A DNA stretch of 64,000 bases from Clostridiales bacterium (GCA_015055545.1 SVHY01000001.1:62001-126000), one strand, 5' to 3'. Positions 27,428-36,229 are shown, numbered from the stretch's first letter. Numbers and translations are program-made. Notes: generated from the sequence alone by a model not told the origin.

Positions 27428-28357
27428 ATGATGCGATTTGAAAAAATGACGAAAAAGGACTTTTGGGTTTTTTGCGCAGCGTCGGTATTCGGCGGCGTAA
27501 TGGTAGCTATCGGCGGCGTGGGCTTGCTCATATCCATGAGCGTATTCCAAGGCGCGCTGGGTACGCTTATCGGCGCGATTATCTTCTCGCTGGCAATGTT
27601 CGTGGTAACGACGTTCGGTCTGTATTTAATCACAGGTCTTTCCACGCGGATTGTAACGATGGGCGTAAAGAACTGGTGGTCGTTGCCCGTGAGCCTTTTT
27701 TTCAACGTAATCGGCATTGCATTTACGGCGTTGCTCGTAAAATTTTCGCACGTGGAGATCACGGACACGGCAAACACGCTGATGAGTAAAAAGCTGTGCG
27801 AAGACGGCTGGGCGGCGCACGCAATCGGTTCGGGAATTTTATGCGGTATGCTGATCGGGCTTTCGGTGTTCCTGTGTAAGTACACGGCGAAAAAGCAGCT
27901 TTCGGCGACGATCGGCGTAATTTTCCCCGTATTCGTATTCGTGTTTTGCGGTTTTGACAACTCGCTCGCGAACTTATATTACGCGTTCTCGTGCGACACG
28001 CTCACGGGCGCGATGATCGGGTATTTCTTTTTAACGCTTGCGGCGAACCTTATCGGCGGCGTTTTAGTATCGCTCATACCGCTCATTAAAAAGCGCGACG
28101 AACCGAAGAAATACAAATGCCCGTGCTGCGGTTATTACACGTTCGACAAGAAAGACCGCGCATACGATATCTGCCCCGTATGTTTCTGGGAAGACGACCC
28201 TGAACAATACGCGAACCCGCTCATGGCGAACGGTGCGAACCACGTATCGCTTGCGACGGCGCGGATAAACTACAAACATTTTGCGGCGTGCGACCCTGAA
28301 ATGAAAAAATACGTCCGCGGCGCGAAGAAAGACGAACTTCACGGCTACGAACGGTAA
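27428..28357 (+). CDS. Formate/nitrite transporter (FNT)-like membrane domain fused to a C-terminal CPCC cysteine-rich domain
   Basis: Six-TM FNT-like N-terminus (ITGLSTRIVTMG, FPVFVFVFCGFDNSLANLYYAF, LAANLIGGVL) followed by KYKCPCCGYYTFDKKDRAYDICPVCFWEDDPEQYANP. Confidence 0.75.
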   Translation: MMRFEKMTKKDFWVFCAASVFGGVMVAIGGVGLLISMSVFQGALGTLIGAIIFSLAMFVVTTFGLYLITGLSTRIVTMGVKNWWSLPVSLFFNVIGIAFTALLVKFSHVEITDTANTLMSKKLCEDGWAAHAIGSGILCGMLIGLSVFLCKYTAKKQLSATIGVIFPVFVFVFCGFDNSLANLYYAFSCDTLTGAMIGYFFLTLAANLIGGVLVSLIPLIKKRDEPKKYKCPCCGYYTFDKKDRAYDICPVCFWEDDPEQYANPLMANGANHVSLATARINYKHFAACDPEMKKYVRGAKKDELHGYER

Positions 28358-28376
28358 AAATCATACTACCAGCATA

Positions 28377-28411
28377 AAACAAGGGCTTGGATTTTTTCCA
28401 AGCCCCGTTTT
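28377..28411. terminator. Rho-independent terminator
   Basis: AAACaaGGGCTTGGattttttCCAAGCCCcgTTTTTTA. Confidence 0.75.
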
Positions 28412-28579
28412 TTATTCTTCCGCTTTTTTATCGCAAGCACAACCGCCGCTACAACCGTTACAATTACCGCAACAATCGCAACCACTTTTGCCCTGTTTTT
28501 TACGCCGTATCTGCCACACGACAACGCCGACGACGGCAGCCACCGCCAAGCCGATAATAATCCAATCAATCGGTTTCAT
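28412..28579 (-). CDS. FeoB-associated Cys-rich membrane protein
   Basis: Manual translation, 55 aa: MKPIDWIIIGLAVAAVVGVVVWQIRRKKQGKSGCDCCGNCNGCSGGCACDKKAEE; below the ORF-track length cut-off, immediately downstream of feoB. Confidence 0.88.
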   Translation of the reverse strand: MKPIDWIIIGLAVAAVVGVVVWQIRRKKQGKSGCDCCGNCNGCSGGCACDKKAEE

Positions 28580-28591
28580 AAATACGTTTCC

Positions 28592-30856
28592 TTATTTCTT
28601 CAAAAGTTTTTTCGCGTCCGCTTTTTTGTTATGGATCGCAATCGCAACGCCCGTACAAACCGCCGCCGCTACCCAAATAAACGCCGTCCACCACCACTCG
28701 CCGACGGTATAGATAACCGTGCTCACTAAATAGGACGTAAACACCCAGAACAAGAGCGTCCACTTAAATTTCCCTTTCCGAATTTCGCCTTTCGCGGTTG
28801 CCGCGGCGGCAAAGCAGGGAATGGTGAGCATATTAAAGGCGATAAAGGAAATGAGCGCGGGAATCCCAATCCCCGTAGCTTGAATCATAGCGGCGACTTC
28901 ACCAACACCCTCGTCCAAGCCCGACTGCACGCTCACGTTCAAACACGCGGCAAGCACGGCAAACGTAGCCAAAACGTCCTCTTTTGCAATCAAACCCGTA
29001 ACGGCGGCTACGGCGAATACCCAGCCGTCCGCGCTGAGCTGTGAACCGAACCCAAGCGGGGTAAACAAGGGCAAAACCAACTTCCCAAGCGACGCTAAAA
29101 TGGAGTTGTCCATATTCTCGCCCACGTAATTCCACGACCAGCCGAAACTACTCAAAAACCACACGACGATAGAGGACGCAACGATAATAGTAAACGCTTT
29201 TTGAATAAAGTGTTTCGCCTTATCCCAAAGGTGGAGCATCAAATTTCTAAACCCGGGCACGTGATAAGCGGGCAATTCCATAATAAAGGGCGACGCTTCG
29301 CCGCGCATAGTCGTATTCCGCATAACGAGCAAAGAAATCAGCGCAACGACCATACCGAGCAGGTACATAGAATAGGTAATCACGTCCGCATTCCCTACGC
29401 CGAACCACGTAGCAATACCGCCCGCCACCGCCAACAAAATAGGCATTTTCGCCCCGCACGAGAAGAACGGAATTACGCGCACGGTCGCCTCGCGCTCTTT
29501 TTCGTCCGCCATGGTACGGGTATTGATCATAGCGGGTACGGAACACCCAAACCCCATAATCATAGGCATAAACGCTCTACCCGACACGCCGAACCGACGG
29601 AAAATCCTATCCAGCATAAACGCTACGCGCGCCATATACCCCGTATCTTCCAAAATCGAGAAGAACAAAAACAGCACGAGAATTTGCGGCAGGAACGAAA
29701 GCACGCCGAACACGCCGCGCAGTATACCGTTTTCCACCAAACTCACGATCGCAGGACTCGCGCCGAGCGCCTCTATCCCCGCGATAATCCATTCGCCGAG
29801 CGTAGCCGTAAACCAGTCCATCAGATTGAATAAAATCACCCCGGGTGAATTCAACCCTCCCGCAAAGAACACGGTTTTCATCGCCCCGCCTTCTACCGCG
29901 CACCATTCCCCAAACGACGGGATAATGCTCCCTAAAAAGAGCACGTTTTCCGAAAAGGTCAAATGGAAAATCCCGAACAAAATCAAAAGGAAAATAGGAA
30001 TTCCCGCCCATTTATGCGTCAACACCTTATCCGCTCTGTCCGATTTCGAGCCTACCTCCGTATCGTTCCGTCTTGCGCGGGTGAGCGTGGACGAGAAATG
30101 TGCCGTTATGTACTTATATCTCGCGTCGGCGATTTCCGCTTCGGTATCAATTTCCCCGTCCGCCTTACCGCGTACGTTCTCGCGAATAAACGCCTGCACC
30201 GCTCTTGCTTCGGCGGGGTGGTTTTCCACTTCAATCCCGTCCTTTTCCACGAGCTTTACCGCATGGAACAAGGGCGCGCCAACGTCTTTTAAGCGCAACG
30301 CAATTTCCGCGTTCGCAATCGCCGAACCGAGCAAGGAATCTTTCAAAACACTCGTTCCCACGCGCTTATTTTTTACCGCTTCTAATGCTCGCGCCATCAG
30401 CGTATCGACGTTTTCGCCCCGAATCGCGGAAATTTCCACAACGGGAAAACCGATTCTCTTTTCCAAAGCCCGCACGTCGATTTTATCGCCGTTCTTATCC
30501 AAAACGTCCGTCATATTGAGCGCGATAACAAGCGGAATATCCAATTCCATAAGCTGGGTAGTAAGATACAAATTCCGCTCTAAGTTGGTCGCGTCCACGA
30601 TATTAATAATACAATCGGGGTTTTCGTCCAACACGAAATTCCGCGCAATTACCTCTTCGGGCGTATACGGCGACAACGAATAAATCCCTGGCAAATCCAC
30701 GATTTCCACGGGCGTTTCGCCCTTTTTATAAACGCCGACCCTTTTATCCACCGTCACCCCGGGCCAGTTCCCCACGTGCGCGGTACTGCCCGTCAACGCG
30801 TTAAACAGCGTCGTTTTCCCCGAATTGGGGTTTCCTGCAAGTGCAAATTGTAGCAT
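28592..30856 (-). CDS. feoB: Ferrous iron transport protein B
   Basis: GNPNSGKTTLFNALTGSTAHVGNWPGVTVDKR, DLPGIYSLSPYTPEE, multi-TM. Confidence 0.97.
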   Translation of the reverse strand: MLQFALAGNPNSGKTTLFNALTGSTAHVGNWPGVTVDKRVGVYKKGETPVEIVDLPGIYSLSPYTPEEVIARNFVLDENPDCIINIVDATNLERNLYLTTQLMELDIPLVIALNMTDVLDKNGDKIDVRALEKRIGFPVVEISAIRGENVDTLMARALEAVKNKRVGTSVLKDSLLGSAIANAEIALRLKDVGAPLFHAVKLVEKDGIEVENHPAEARAVQAFIRENVRGKADGEIDTEAEIADARYKYITAHFSSTLTRARRNDTEVGSKSDRADKVLTHKWAGIPIFLLILFGIFHLTFSENVLFLGSIIPSFGEWCAVEGGAMKTVFFAGGLNSPGVILFNLMDWFTATLGEWIIAGIEALGASPAIVSLVENGILRGVFGVLSFLPQILVLFLFFSILEDTGYMARVAFMLDRIFRRFGVSGRAFMPMIMGFGCSVPAMINTRTMADEKEREATVRVIPFFSCGAKMPILLAVAGGIATWFGVGNADVITYSMYLLGMVVALISLLVMRNTTMRGEASPFIMELPAYHVPGFRNLMLHLWDKAKHFIQKAFTIIVASSIVVWFLSSFGWSWNYVGENMDNSILASLGKLVLPLFTPLGFGSQLSADGWVFAVAAVTGLIAKEDVLATFAVLAACLNVSVQSGLDEGVGEVAAMIQATGIGIPALISFIAFNMLTIPCFAAAATAKGEIRKGKFKWTLLFWVFTSYLVSTVIYTVGEWWWTAFIWVAAAVCTGVAIAIHNKKADAKKLLKK

Positions 30857-30870
30857 ATCTCTTTCTCCTT

Positions 30871-31092
30871 TTATTGCACGTCCACTTGCGCTGCTTCCGT
30901 TTTACGCAAGGTCAATTCATACCCACGAATCGCAATCTCAATCGGGTCGCCAAGCGGCGCTTTTTTTCGTAAATACACTTCCGCCCCGGGCGTAATGCCC
31001 ATATCGAACAACCTTCTTCTAATCGCTCCTTCGCCGTTCACCGCCACCACCGTAGCGCGTTCGCCTATTCCAAGCTGTGATAATTTTTTCAT
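30871..31092 (-). CDS. feoA: Ferrous iron transport protein A
   Basis: LSQLGIGERATVVAVNGEGAIRRRLFDMGITPGAEVYLRKKAPLGDPIEIAIRGYELTLRKTEA. Confidence 0.95.
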   Translation of the reverse strand: MKKLSQLGIGERATVVAVNGEGAIRRRLFDMGITPGAEVYLRKKAPLGDPIEIAIRGYELTLRKTEAAQVDVQ

Positions 31093-31110
31093 ACTATCTC
31101 CTTTTATAAA

Positions 31111-31222
31111 TTAACCATGGTTAAGTTTTAGCCCGTAAGAAAAAACGGGATTTTTGACCGTTTGTGCAAGTATTATATCACTATTGTATGCTCTTGTCAA
31201 GCAAAAAATGAACCTTGGTTAA
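31111..31222 (-). promoter_or_regulatory. feo promoter with two candidate metalloregulator operators
   Basis: Minus-strand TTGACA-N17-TATAAT, with TTAACCATGGTTAA (31111-31124) and TGAACCTTGGTTAA (31209-31222) on either side. Confidence 0.7.
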
Positions 31223-31260
31223 AAAAATTTGGAAAAATTTTGCGGGGAACGCCCGCTTTC

Positions 31261-31424
31261 AATGAATTGCAAGGCGTTACGCCTTGCGTGAATTGAAAAA
31301 ATGAATTTTTCATGAATTGCCCTACGGGCATGAATTGCAAAACTTTGTTTTGCATTATGGAAATATTTCCACAATGACGGCATAGCCGTCATTTCACGAA
31401 AAGCTTTGCTTTTCATTTCATTGA
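31261..31424. repeat. Class C fishbone palindromic repeat, copy C1
   Basis: CAAGGCgttacGCCTTG/AAAAAatgaaTTTTT/GCCCtacGGGC/CAAAACtttGTTTTG separated by (a)tgaattg, core cattatggaaatatttccacaatg, then ACGGCataGCCGT and AAAAGCttTGCTTTT. Confidence 0.9.
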
Positions 31425-31473
31425 TTATCTCTGTCCGTTTTTCTATCGCAATCCCCGTTTTGTCTAGAAAAGA

Positions 31474-31592
31474 GTCAAGGGACGATGTCCCTTGTGGGGT
31501 GTGGAGCAACGCCCCGCGAAGTAGCCCACTTAAAAGCAAAACGTAGTTTTGCGCCTTCACCGCGTAGCGGTTATTACGCTATGGCGTATAGA
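31474..31592 (+). repeat. Class E multi-hairpin intergenic repeat, copy E3
   Basis: CAAGGGACGATGTCCCTTG, GGGGtgtggagcaacgCCCC, GCAAAACGTAGTTTTGC, ACCGCGTAGCGGT, TACGCTATGGCGTA. Confidence 0.85.
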
Positions 31593-31661
31593 CATAAGCA
31601 GTAGACAAGAGATAAAAATGCATAATGCATTAAAAAATAGGCTTTTCGCAAAGCCTATTTT

Positions 31662-31949
31662 TTATTCGCTCTTGGGCGGTGTATTTGGTTTATCAAGCTC
31701 CAAAGCAAGCTGAAATCCCTGTTTAAAAGCGAGCGTATATAATCTTTTCGCAAAGTATTTTTGTACCTGTTCTTCACAATTAGCGTATGCGAAAAAGAAA
31801 TCGCTCTGTTCGTTGGAAAGCAAAGGCAACAGTTTTTTTAAAATATCTGCTTTGTTGCGCCAAAAGTCCGTCTTTTTAAGGTCTTGCGTTTCTACTTTAA
31901 AGATTCTATAATAATCTTCTTCAAATAAGGTATCTATCACGGATTTCAT
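31662..31949 (-). CDS. Small DUF6809-like protein, copy 2 (islet 2)
   Basis: Near-identical to 19055-19345: three nucleotide substitutions plus a 3-bp deletion by eye; same RBS and terminator. Confidence 0.75.
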   Translation of the reverse strand: MKSVIDTLFEEDYYRIFKVETQDLKKTDFWRNKADILKKLLPLLSNEQSDFFFAYANCEEQVQKYFAKRLYTLAFKQGFQLALELDKPNTPPKSE

Positions 31950-31995
31950 TTTTTTCTCCTTTCGGGCATAAATTTTTGTTGTTATCAATATTATA

Positions 31996-32041
31996 TTAGG
32001 GATTTTCCCTAATGTCAACTATTTTTAGGGATTTTCCCTAT
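31996..32041. promoter_or_regulatory. Two dyad operators of islet 2
   Basis: TTAGGGATTTTCCCTAA (31996-32012) and TTAGGGATTTTCCCTAT (32025-32041) between divergent genes. Confidence 0.8.
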
Positions 32042-32051
32042 AATAGTATAT

Positions 32052-32258
32052 ATGGAAATATTTTGCAAACGAATTAAAGAATTGCGGTTGGAAAGCGGGC
32101 TTACACAAAAGCGGTTGGCTGAAATACTGAATACGACAAATAGTGCTGTCTGCGATTGGGAGCGCGGACGAACACAGCCCGACTTGCAAACGTTGACTAA
32201 AATTGCCGTTCTTTTCGGCGTATCCACAGATTATTTAGTCGGGTTATCCGACGATTAA
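32052..32258 (+). CDS. Short XRE-family regulator (68 aa, islet 2)
   Basis: FCKRIKELRLESGLTQKRLAEILNTTNSAVCDWERGRTQPDLQTLTKIAVLFGVSTDYLVGLSDD. Confidence 0.92.
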   Translation: MEIFCKRIKELRLESGLTQKRLAEILNTTNSAVCDWERGRTQPDLQTLTKIAVLFGVSTDYLVGLSDD

Positions 32259-32290
32259 AAAATCCGCTCGAACATCGGGCGGATTTTTTC
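32257..32290 (+). terminator. Rho-independent terminator
   Basis: AAAAAATCCGCtcgaacatcggGCGGATTTTTT. Confidence 0.8.
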
Positions 32291-32320
32291 TTTCATCTCT
32301 ACGCGGGTAGCACCCGCTTT

Positions 32321-32484
32321 CAATGAATTGCAAGGCGTTGCCTTGCGTGAATTGCAAAACAAGGTTTTGCATTATTGTAAAATTTTCCACAATGCACGCA
32401 AAGCGTGCAATTCATTGAGCGTTAGCGAAAATTCACGCGCTTGAAAAGCGCAATTCACGAAACGCAACGCGGTTCATTTCATTG
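32321..32484. repeat. Class C fishbone palindromic repeat, copy C2
   Basis: CAAGGCgttGCCTTG cgtgaattg CAAAACaagGTTTTG cattattgtaaaattttccacaatg GCACGCaaaGCGTGC aattcat ... ; direct orientation relative to C1. Confidence 0.88.
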
Positions 32485-33777
32485 CTTACGCAAGCCCTTG
32501 GGCAAGTGGTTTTTTAGCGTGCCGTTTACCGCTTTGCCAAGACCAATTGGATACCCGTCCACGCATACCAAACACCAACCGTTCTTTACGTCCGCGTCCA
32601 ACGTTTCGCCGCGCAGGTATTTCTCTACGCGCGCGTCGTCATTATTTAAATATAAAACCGCGCTACATTCGTCCGCTTTCACGCTCATCGCCAAGGCGTG
32701 GCAAGGCTCGAACCGACCGTTTTTCACTTCGCCCAAACGCACGCCCACGCGCAAAACGTTAAGTCCTTTCCATTCAAACACGTCTTGCGGCAGTTCGTAT
32801 AAAACCCCGTTCACTTCGTGGATATTGTGGGCGAATTTGCCTTTGAAAAACGCGCGTTCAAATTCTCGATACGCCTTTTCGCCTACGCAAGTTGCGCTGC
32901 GTTTGGCTTGCCGAACGGGCTTTTCTTCCCCCGTCGCCACGCGCTCGAACAACGCCGCAAAATGCCCTTCGCCCGCCTGTTTGTGCGGATAGATTTTTTC
33001 TTCCTTTATCAAACGCATAAAGGGGTGTTTTTGCAAGTAATCTCGTACCTGCCCCCCATCTTCCGCTTCCGAAAAGGTACAAGTAGAGTACACGAGCCTA
33101 CCCCCAACGCGCAACATTTTCGTCGCGTGCTCCAAAATTTCCGCCTGCCGACGCGCGCAAAGCGCGACGTTTTCTTCGCTCCATTCAGCGAGCGCCTCTT
33201 CCGCGTTCTTGCGGAACATACCCTCCCCTGAACAGGGCGCGTCTACCATGATTTTATCGAAATATCCCCAAAACCGCGACGAAAGCGTTTGCGGATATTC
33301 GCAAGTAACGACGGCGTTTTTGACGCCCATGCGTTCGACGTTTTGCAATAAAATTTTCGCGCGCGACGGAATCGGTTCGTTCAAAACGATAATGCCCGTG
33401 CCCTGCAAATCTGCGGCAAGCCGCGTGCCTTTTCCCCCGGGCGCGCTACACAAATCGAGCACCCGTTCGCCCCGTTTTACGTCCAAGAGCGGCGCGGCGC
33501 ACATCGCGGAGGGTTCTTGGGAATAGATAAGTCCCGCGTGGTGGTATACGCTTGCGCCGATTTTTTCCGCTTGGGTATAATACCCGTTTTCTTCCCAAGC
33601 AACGCGCGCGCCCAAAAAGGGCAATTTTTCCGCGATACGCTTTGGCTCGTCCTTTAAGGGATTGAGCCGCACGCCTTTATAGGGTTTTTGTCCGTAAACG
33701 GCAAAAAAAGCCTCCCATTCACTTTCGGGAAGCTGTTTTTTCATGTTTTCAATAAAAGCGTTGGGCAGATTCGTCAT
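32479..33777 (-). CDS. NOL1/NOP2/Sun (RsmF-like) rRNA cytosine-C5 methyltransferase
   Basis: YSQEPSAMCAAPLLDVKRGERVLDLCSAPGGKGTRLA; MVDAPCSGEGMFRK; LVYSTCTFS. Confidence 0.93.
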   Translation of the reverse strand: MTNLPNAFIENMKKQLPESEWEAFFAVYGQKPYKGVRLNPLKDEPKRIAEKLPFLGARVAWEENGYYTQAEKIGASVYHHAGLIYSQEPSAMCAAPLLDVKRGERVLDLCSAPGGKGTRLAADLQGTGIIVLNEPIPSRAKILLQNVERMGVKNAVVTCEYPQTLSSRFWGYFDKIMVDAPCSGEGMFRKNAEEALAEWSEENVALCARRQAEILEHATKMLRVGGRLVYSTCTFSEAEDGGQVRDYLQKHPFMRLIKEEKIYPHKQAGEGHFAALFERVATGEEKPVRQAKRSATCVGEKAYREFERAFFKGKFAHNIHEVNGVLYELPQDVFEWKGLNVLRVGVRLGEVKNGRFEPCHALAMSVKADECSAVLYLNNDDARVEKYLRGETLDADVKNGWCLVCVDGYPIGLGKAVNGTLKNHLPKGLRKQ

Positions 33778-34736
33778 TGCAAACTCTCCGTGTACTTTTC
33801 AAAATCTTCGGGCGAAAAAATTCTTGCGCCACGGTTTAAAACGGACTGTTTCCGTTGCCCCGTTTCGTCGTCTAAACATACGTACAAATCACATTCTTCC
33901 GCACGGAAGGTTACTCTCGCACCTAAGGCAAGCGCTTTTGCCAACAACTTTTTCGCCGTCGCCGTTTGCACTTCTACCACGTGCGAAAAGCAAACCGTTT
34001 TGTTTTTGAGTTTGCCCTCTTTCGCGCGTTTGCGTTTTTCTCTGTCCGCAAAGATATGGAACGCCGCACGCGCCTTATCCCGTTCTTCCTTTTCCCGTTC
34101 ACGGTTGCGCTTAAAAAGCTCAAAGCCCTTGGACGTCGTTTGTGTAATTTCGTAGTTTTGGATTTTCCCAAGCCGTATTTCGTATTTTTGGATAAGCTCG
34201 AAAAGCCCCACGTTTTCGCGCTGACAAAGCGCTTGCGCCACGCGCATCGTAGCGTACGCGTCGTCCACGGCTTTATGCGCAGTAAAGTCGATACCCAAGT
34301 TCTCGGCAATCGCGCCAAGCCCGTACTGTCGCGAAAAGTCGGAAATAGCGTTCATATAAATAAACTGCGTATCCGCGAACGAAAAGGCAAAAGAGGGCAA
34401 AGAAAAGCGTTTGCTTTCGAGATTGAGATATTTCACGTCGTTTTGCACGGCGTGCCCGACGACGAGCGTATTTTTATCCTGCAACAGCGCATAAATTTTT
34501 TCCGCGCGCTGTAAAAAGGTAGGATAATTTTTAAAATCTGCGTACTTATAGGGTAAAACGATCCCCTGTTCACCCTTACGGTCGGTGAGATGGAAATTTC
34601 CTTGGGGATTGATTAGCAAATCTTCCTTTTCGAGAATATGAAATTGTTCGTCGGTGAGGCAATATCCAAAGGCGCAAATTTTCGCTTTGTCCTTGAACAC
34701 GCCCGCACATTCAATATCGAAAAAAAGATAGTTCAT
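33774..34736 (-). CDS. DnaQ-like 3'-5' exonuclease with C-terminal BRCT-like region
   Basis: FFDIECAGVFKDKAKICAFGYCL; VVGHAVQNDVKYLNLE; AHKAVDDAYATMRV; C-terminus KTVCFSHVVEVQTATAKKLLAKALALGARVTFRAEECDLYVCLDD resembles BRCT. Confidence 0.75.
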   Translation of the reverse strand: MNYLFFDIECAGVFKDKAKICAFGYCLTDEQFHILEKEDLLINPQGNFHLTDRKGEQGIVLPYKYADFKNYPTFLQRAEKIYALLQDKNTLVVGHAVQNDVKYLNLESKRFSLPSFAFSFADTQFIYMNAISDFSRQYGLGAIAENLGIDFTAHKAVDDAYATMRVAQALCQRENVGLFELIQKYEIRLGKIQNYEITQTTSKGFELFKRNREREKEERDKARAAFHIFADREKRKRAKEGKLKNKTVCFSHVVEVQTATAKKLLAKALALGARVTFRAEECDLYVCLDDETGQRKQSVLNRGARIFSPEDFEKYTESLQ

Positions 34737-34740
34737 AGGT

Positions 34741-34939
34741 TCAATGAATTGCAAGCAGAGCTTGCATGAATTGAAAATATATTTTCATGAATTGCGCCTT
34801 TTGGCGCGTGAATTGCAAAGCTTTGCTTTGCATTATCGTAATATTTCCACAATGACAACAAAGTTGTCAATTCACGAACGCGTAGCGTTCATTTCATGGC
34901 GTAAGCCATTTCACGAAACGCAAAGCGTTTCAATTCATT
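34741..34939. repeat. Class C fishbone palindromic repeat, copy C3
   Basis: GCAAGcagaGCTTGC/AAAATatATTTT/CGCCttttGGCG/CAAAGctttGCTTTG with tgaattg spacers, core cattatcgtaatatttccacaatg, ACAACaaaGTTGT/AACGcgtaGCGTT/GGCgtaaGCC/AAACGcaaaGCGTTT. Confidence 0.9.
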
Positions 34940-36229
34940 TTATTTGCTCGGCACAATCACGTTCTTGCCACCCATGTACGGGCGCAAGGGCTCAGGAATG
35001 GTTACGCTCCCGTCCGCTTGCAAGTGGTTTTCCACGAACGCAATCAGCATACGCGGCGGAGCAACGACGGTGTTATTGAGCGTGTGCGCAAGTTTCACTT
35101 TCCCGTCGCCGTCTTTATAACGGATTGCCAAACGGCGCGCTTGCGCGTCGGTCAAGTTGGAACAAGACCCCACTTCAAAATATTTTTGTTGACGGGGGCT
35201 CCAAGCCTCCACGTCGCAGCTTTTATATTTCAAATCGGCGAGGTCGCCGCTGCAACAGCCAAGCTGTCTTACGGGGATATCCAAAGAACGGAACAATTCC
35301 ACCGTATAGCTCCATAATTTTTCATACCATTCTTCGCTTTCTTCGGGGCGGCAAACGACCACCATTTCCTGCTTTTCAAACTGGTGAATACGGTAAATAC
35401 CGCGTTCTTCAATGCCGTGCGCGCCCTTTTCCTTTCTAAAACAGGGCGAATAACTGGTAAGCGTAAGCGGTAATTTATCCCCGTCGATGATTTGACCCAT
35501 AAATCTACCGATCATGGAATGTTCGCTCGTGCCGATAAGGTACAAATCCTCGCCCTCGATTTTGTACATCATGTTTTCCATTTCCGCAAAGCTCATTACG
35601 CCCGAAACGACGTCGCCGTGGATCATGTACGGGGGAATTACGTAGGTAAAGCCCTTGTCGATCATGAAATCACGCGCGTAAGAGAGTACGGCGGAATGTA
35701 AACGCGCGATATCGCCCGTGAGATAGTAAAAACCCTGTCCCGACGTTCTACGCGCGGAGTCTACGTCGATACCGTCCAGCTTTTCCAAAATATCCAAATG
35801 GTACGGAATTTCAAAATCAGGGGTTTTGGGTTCGCCGAATTTTTTGAGTTCGACGTTGCAAGAATCGTCCTTTCCAAGCGGTACGTCGTCGGCGATGATA
35901 TTGGGAATCGCCATCATGATTTTCTTCAAAGCGGCGTCCGTTTCTTCCGTTTCCTTTTCAATATCGACAAGTCTTTGCGCGTCCGCTTTCACTTGCGCTT
36001 TCACTTCTTCCGCTTCGTCGCGCTTGCCCGCTTTCATAAGCTCGCCCACTTTTTTAGACAAAACGTTTCTGTCGGCGCGGAGCTTGTCCCCCTCGACGAT
36101 GAGCGCGCGGCGCTTGCTATCCAGCCCGATCGCCTCGTCCACGAGCGGCAATTTCGCGTCTTGAAATTTCTTTTTGATATTTTCCCTAACCAGTTCGGGA
36201 TTCGTTCTAATAAGGTTGATGTCTATCAT
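34940..36229 (-). CDS. serS: Seryl-tRNA synthetase
   Basis: MIDINLIRTNPELVRENIKKKF; LTLTSYSPCFRKEKGAHG; GSCSNLTDAQARRLAIRYK. Confidence 0.97.
   Translation of the reverse strand: MIDINLIRTNPELVRENIKKKFQDAKLPLVDEAIGLDSKRRALIVEGDKLRADRNVLSKKVGELMKAGKRDEAEEVKAQVKADAQRLVDIEKETEETDAALKKIMMAIPNIIADDVPLGKDDSCNVELKKFGEPKTPDFEIPYHLDILEKLDGIDVDSARRTSGQGFYYLTGDIARLHSAVLSYARDFMIDKGFTYVIPPYMIHGDVVSGVMSFAEMENMMYKIEGEDLYLIGTSEHSMIGRFMGQIIDGDKLPLTLTSYSPCFRKEKGAHGIEERGIYRIHQFEKQEMVVVCRPEESEEWYEKLWSYTVELFRSLDIPVRQLGCCSGDLADLKYKSCDVEAWSPRQQKYFEVGSCSNLTDAQARRLAIRYKDGDGKVKLAHTLNNTVVAPPRMLIAFVENHLQADGSVTIPEPLRPYMGGKNVIVPSK

Noticed and set aside
28366-28569. 67-aa minus-strand ORF after feoB
   Set aside because: Wrong frame; the overlapping 55-aa Cys-rich frame matches the FeoB-associated family.
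29511-30683. 390-aa plus-strand ORF
   Set aside because: Antisense to feoB.
31261-32484. CRISPR array suggested by regularly spaced tgaattg units
   Set aside because: Spacer repeats are only 7-9 nt, the units between them are self-complementary hairpins, and no cas genes are nearby.
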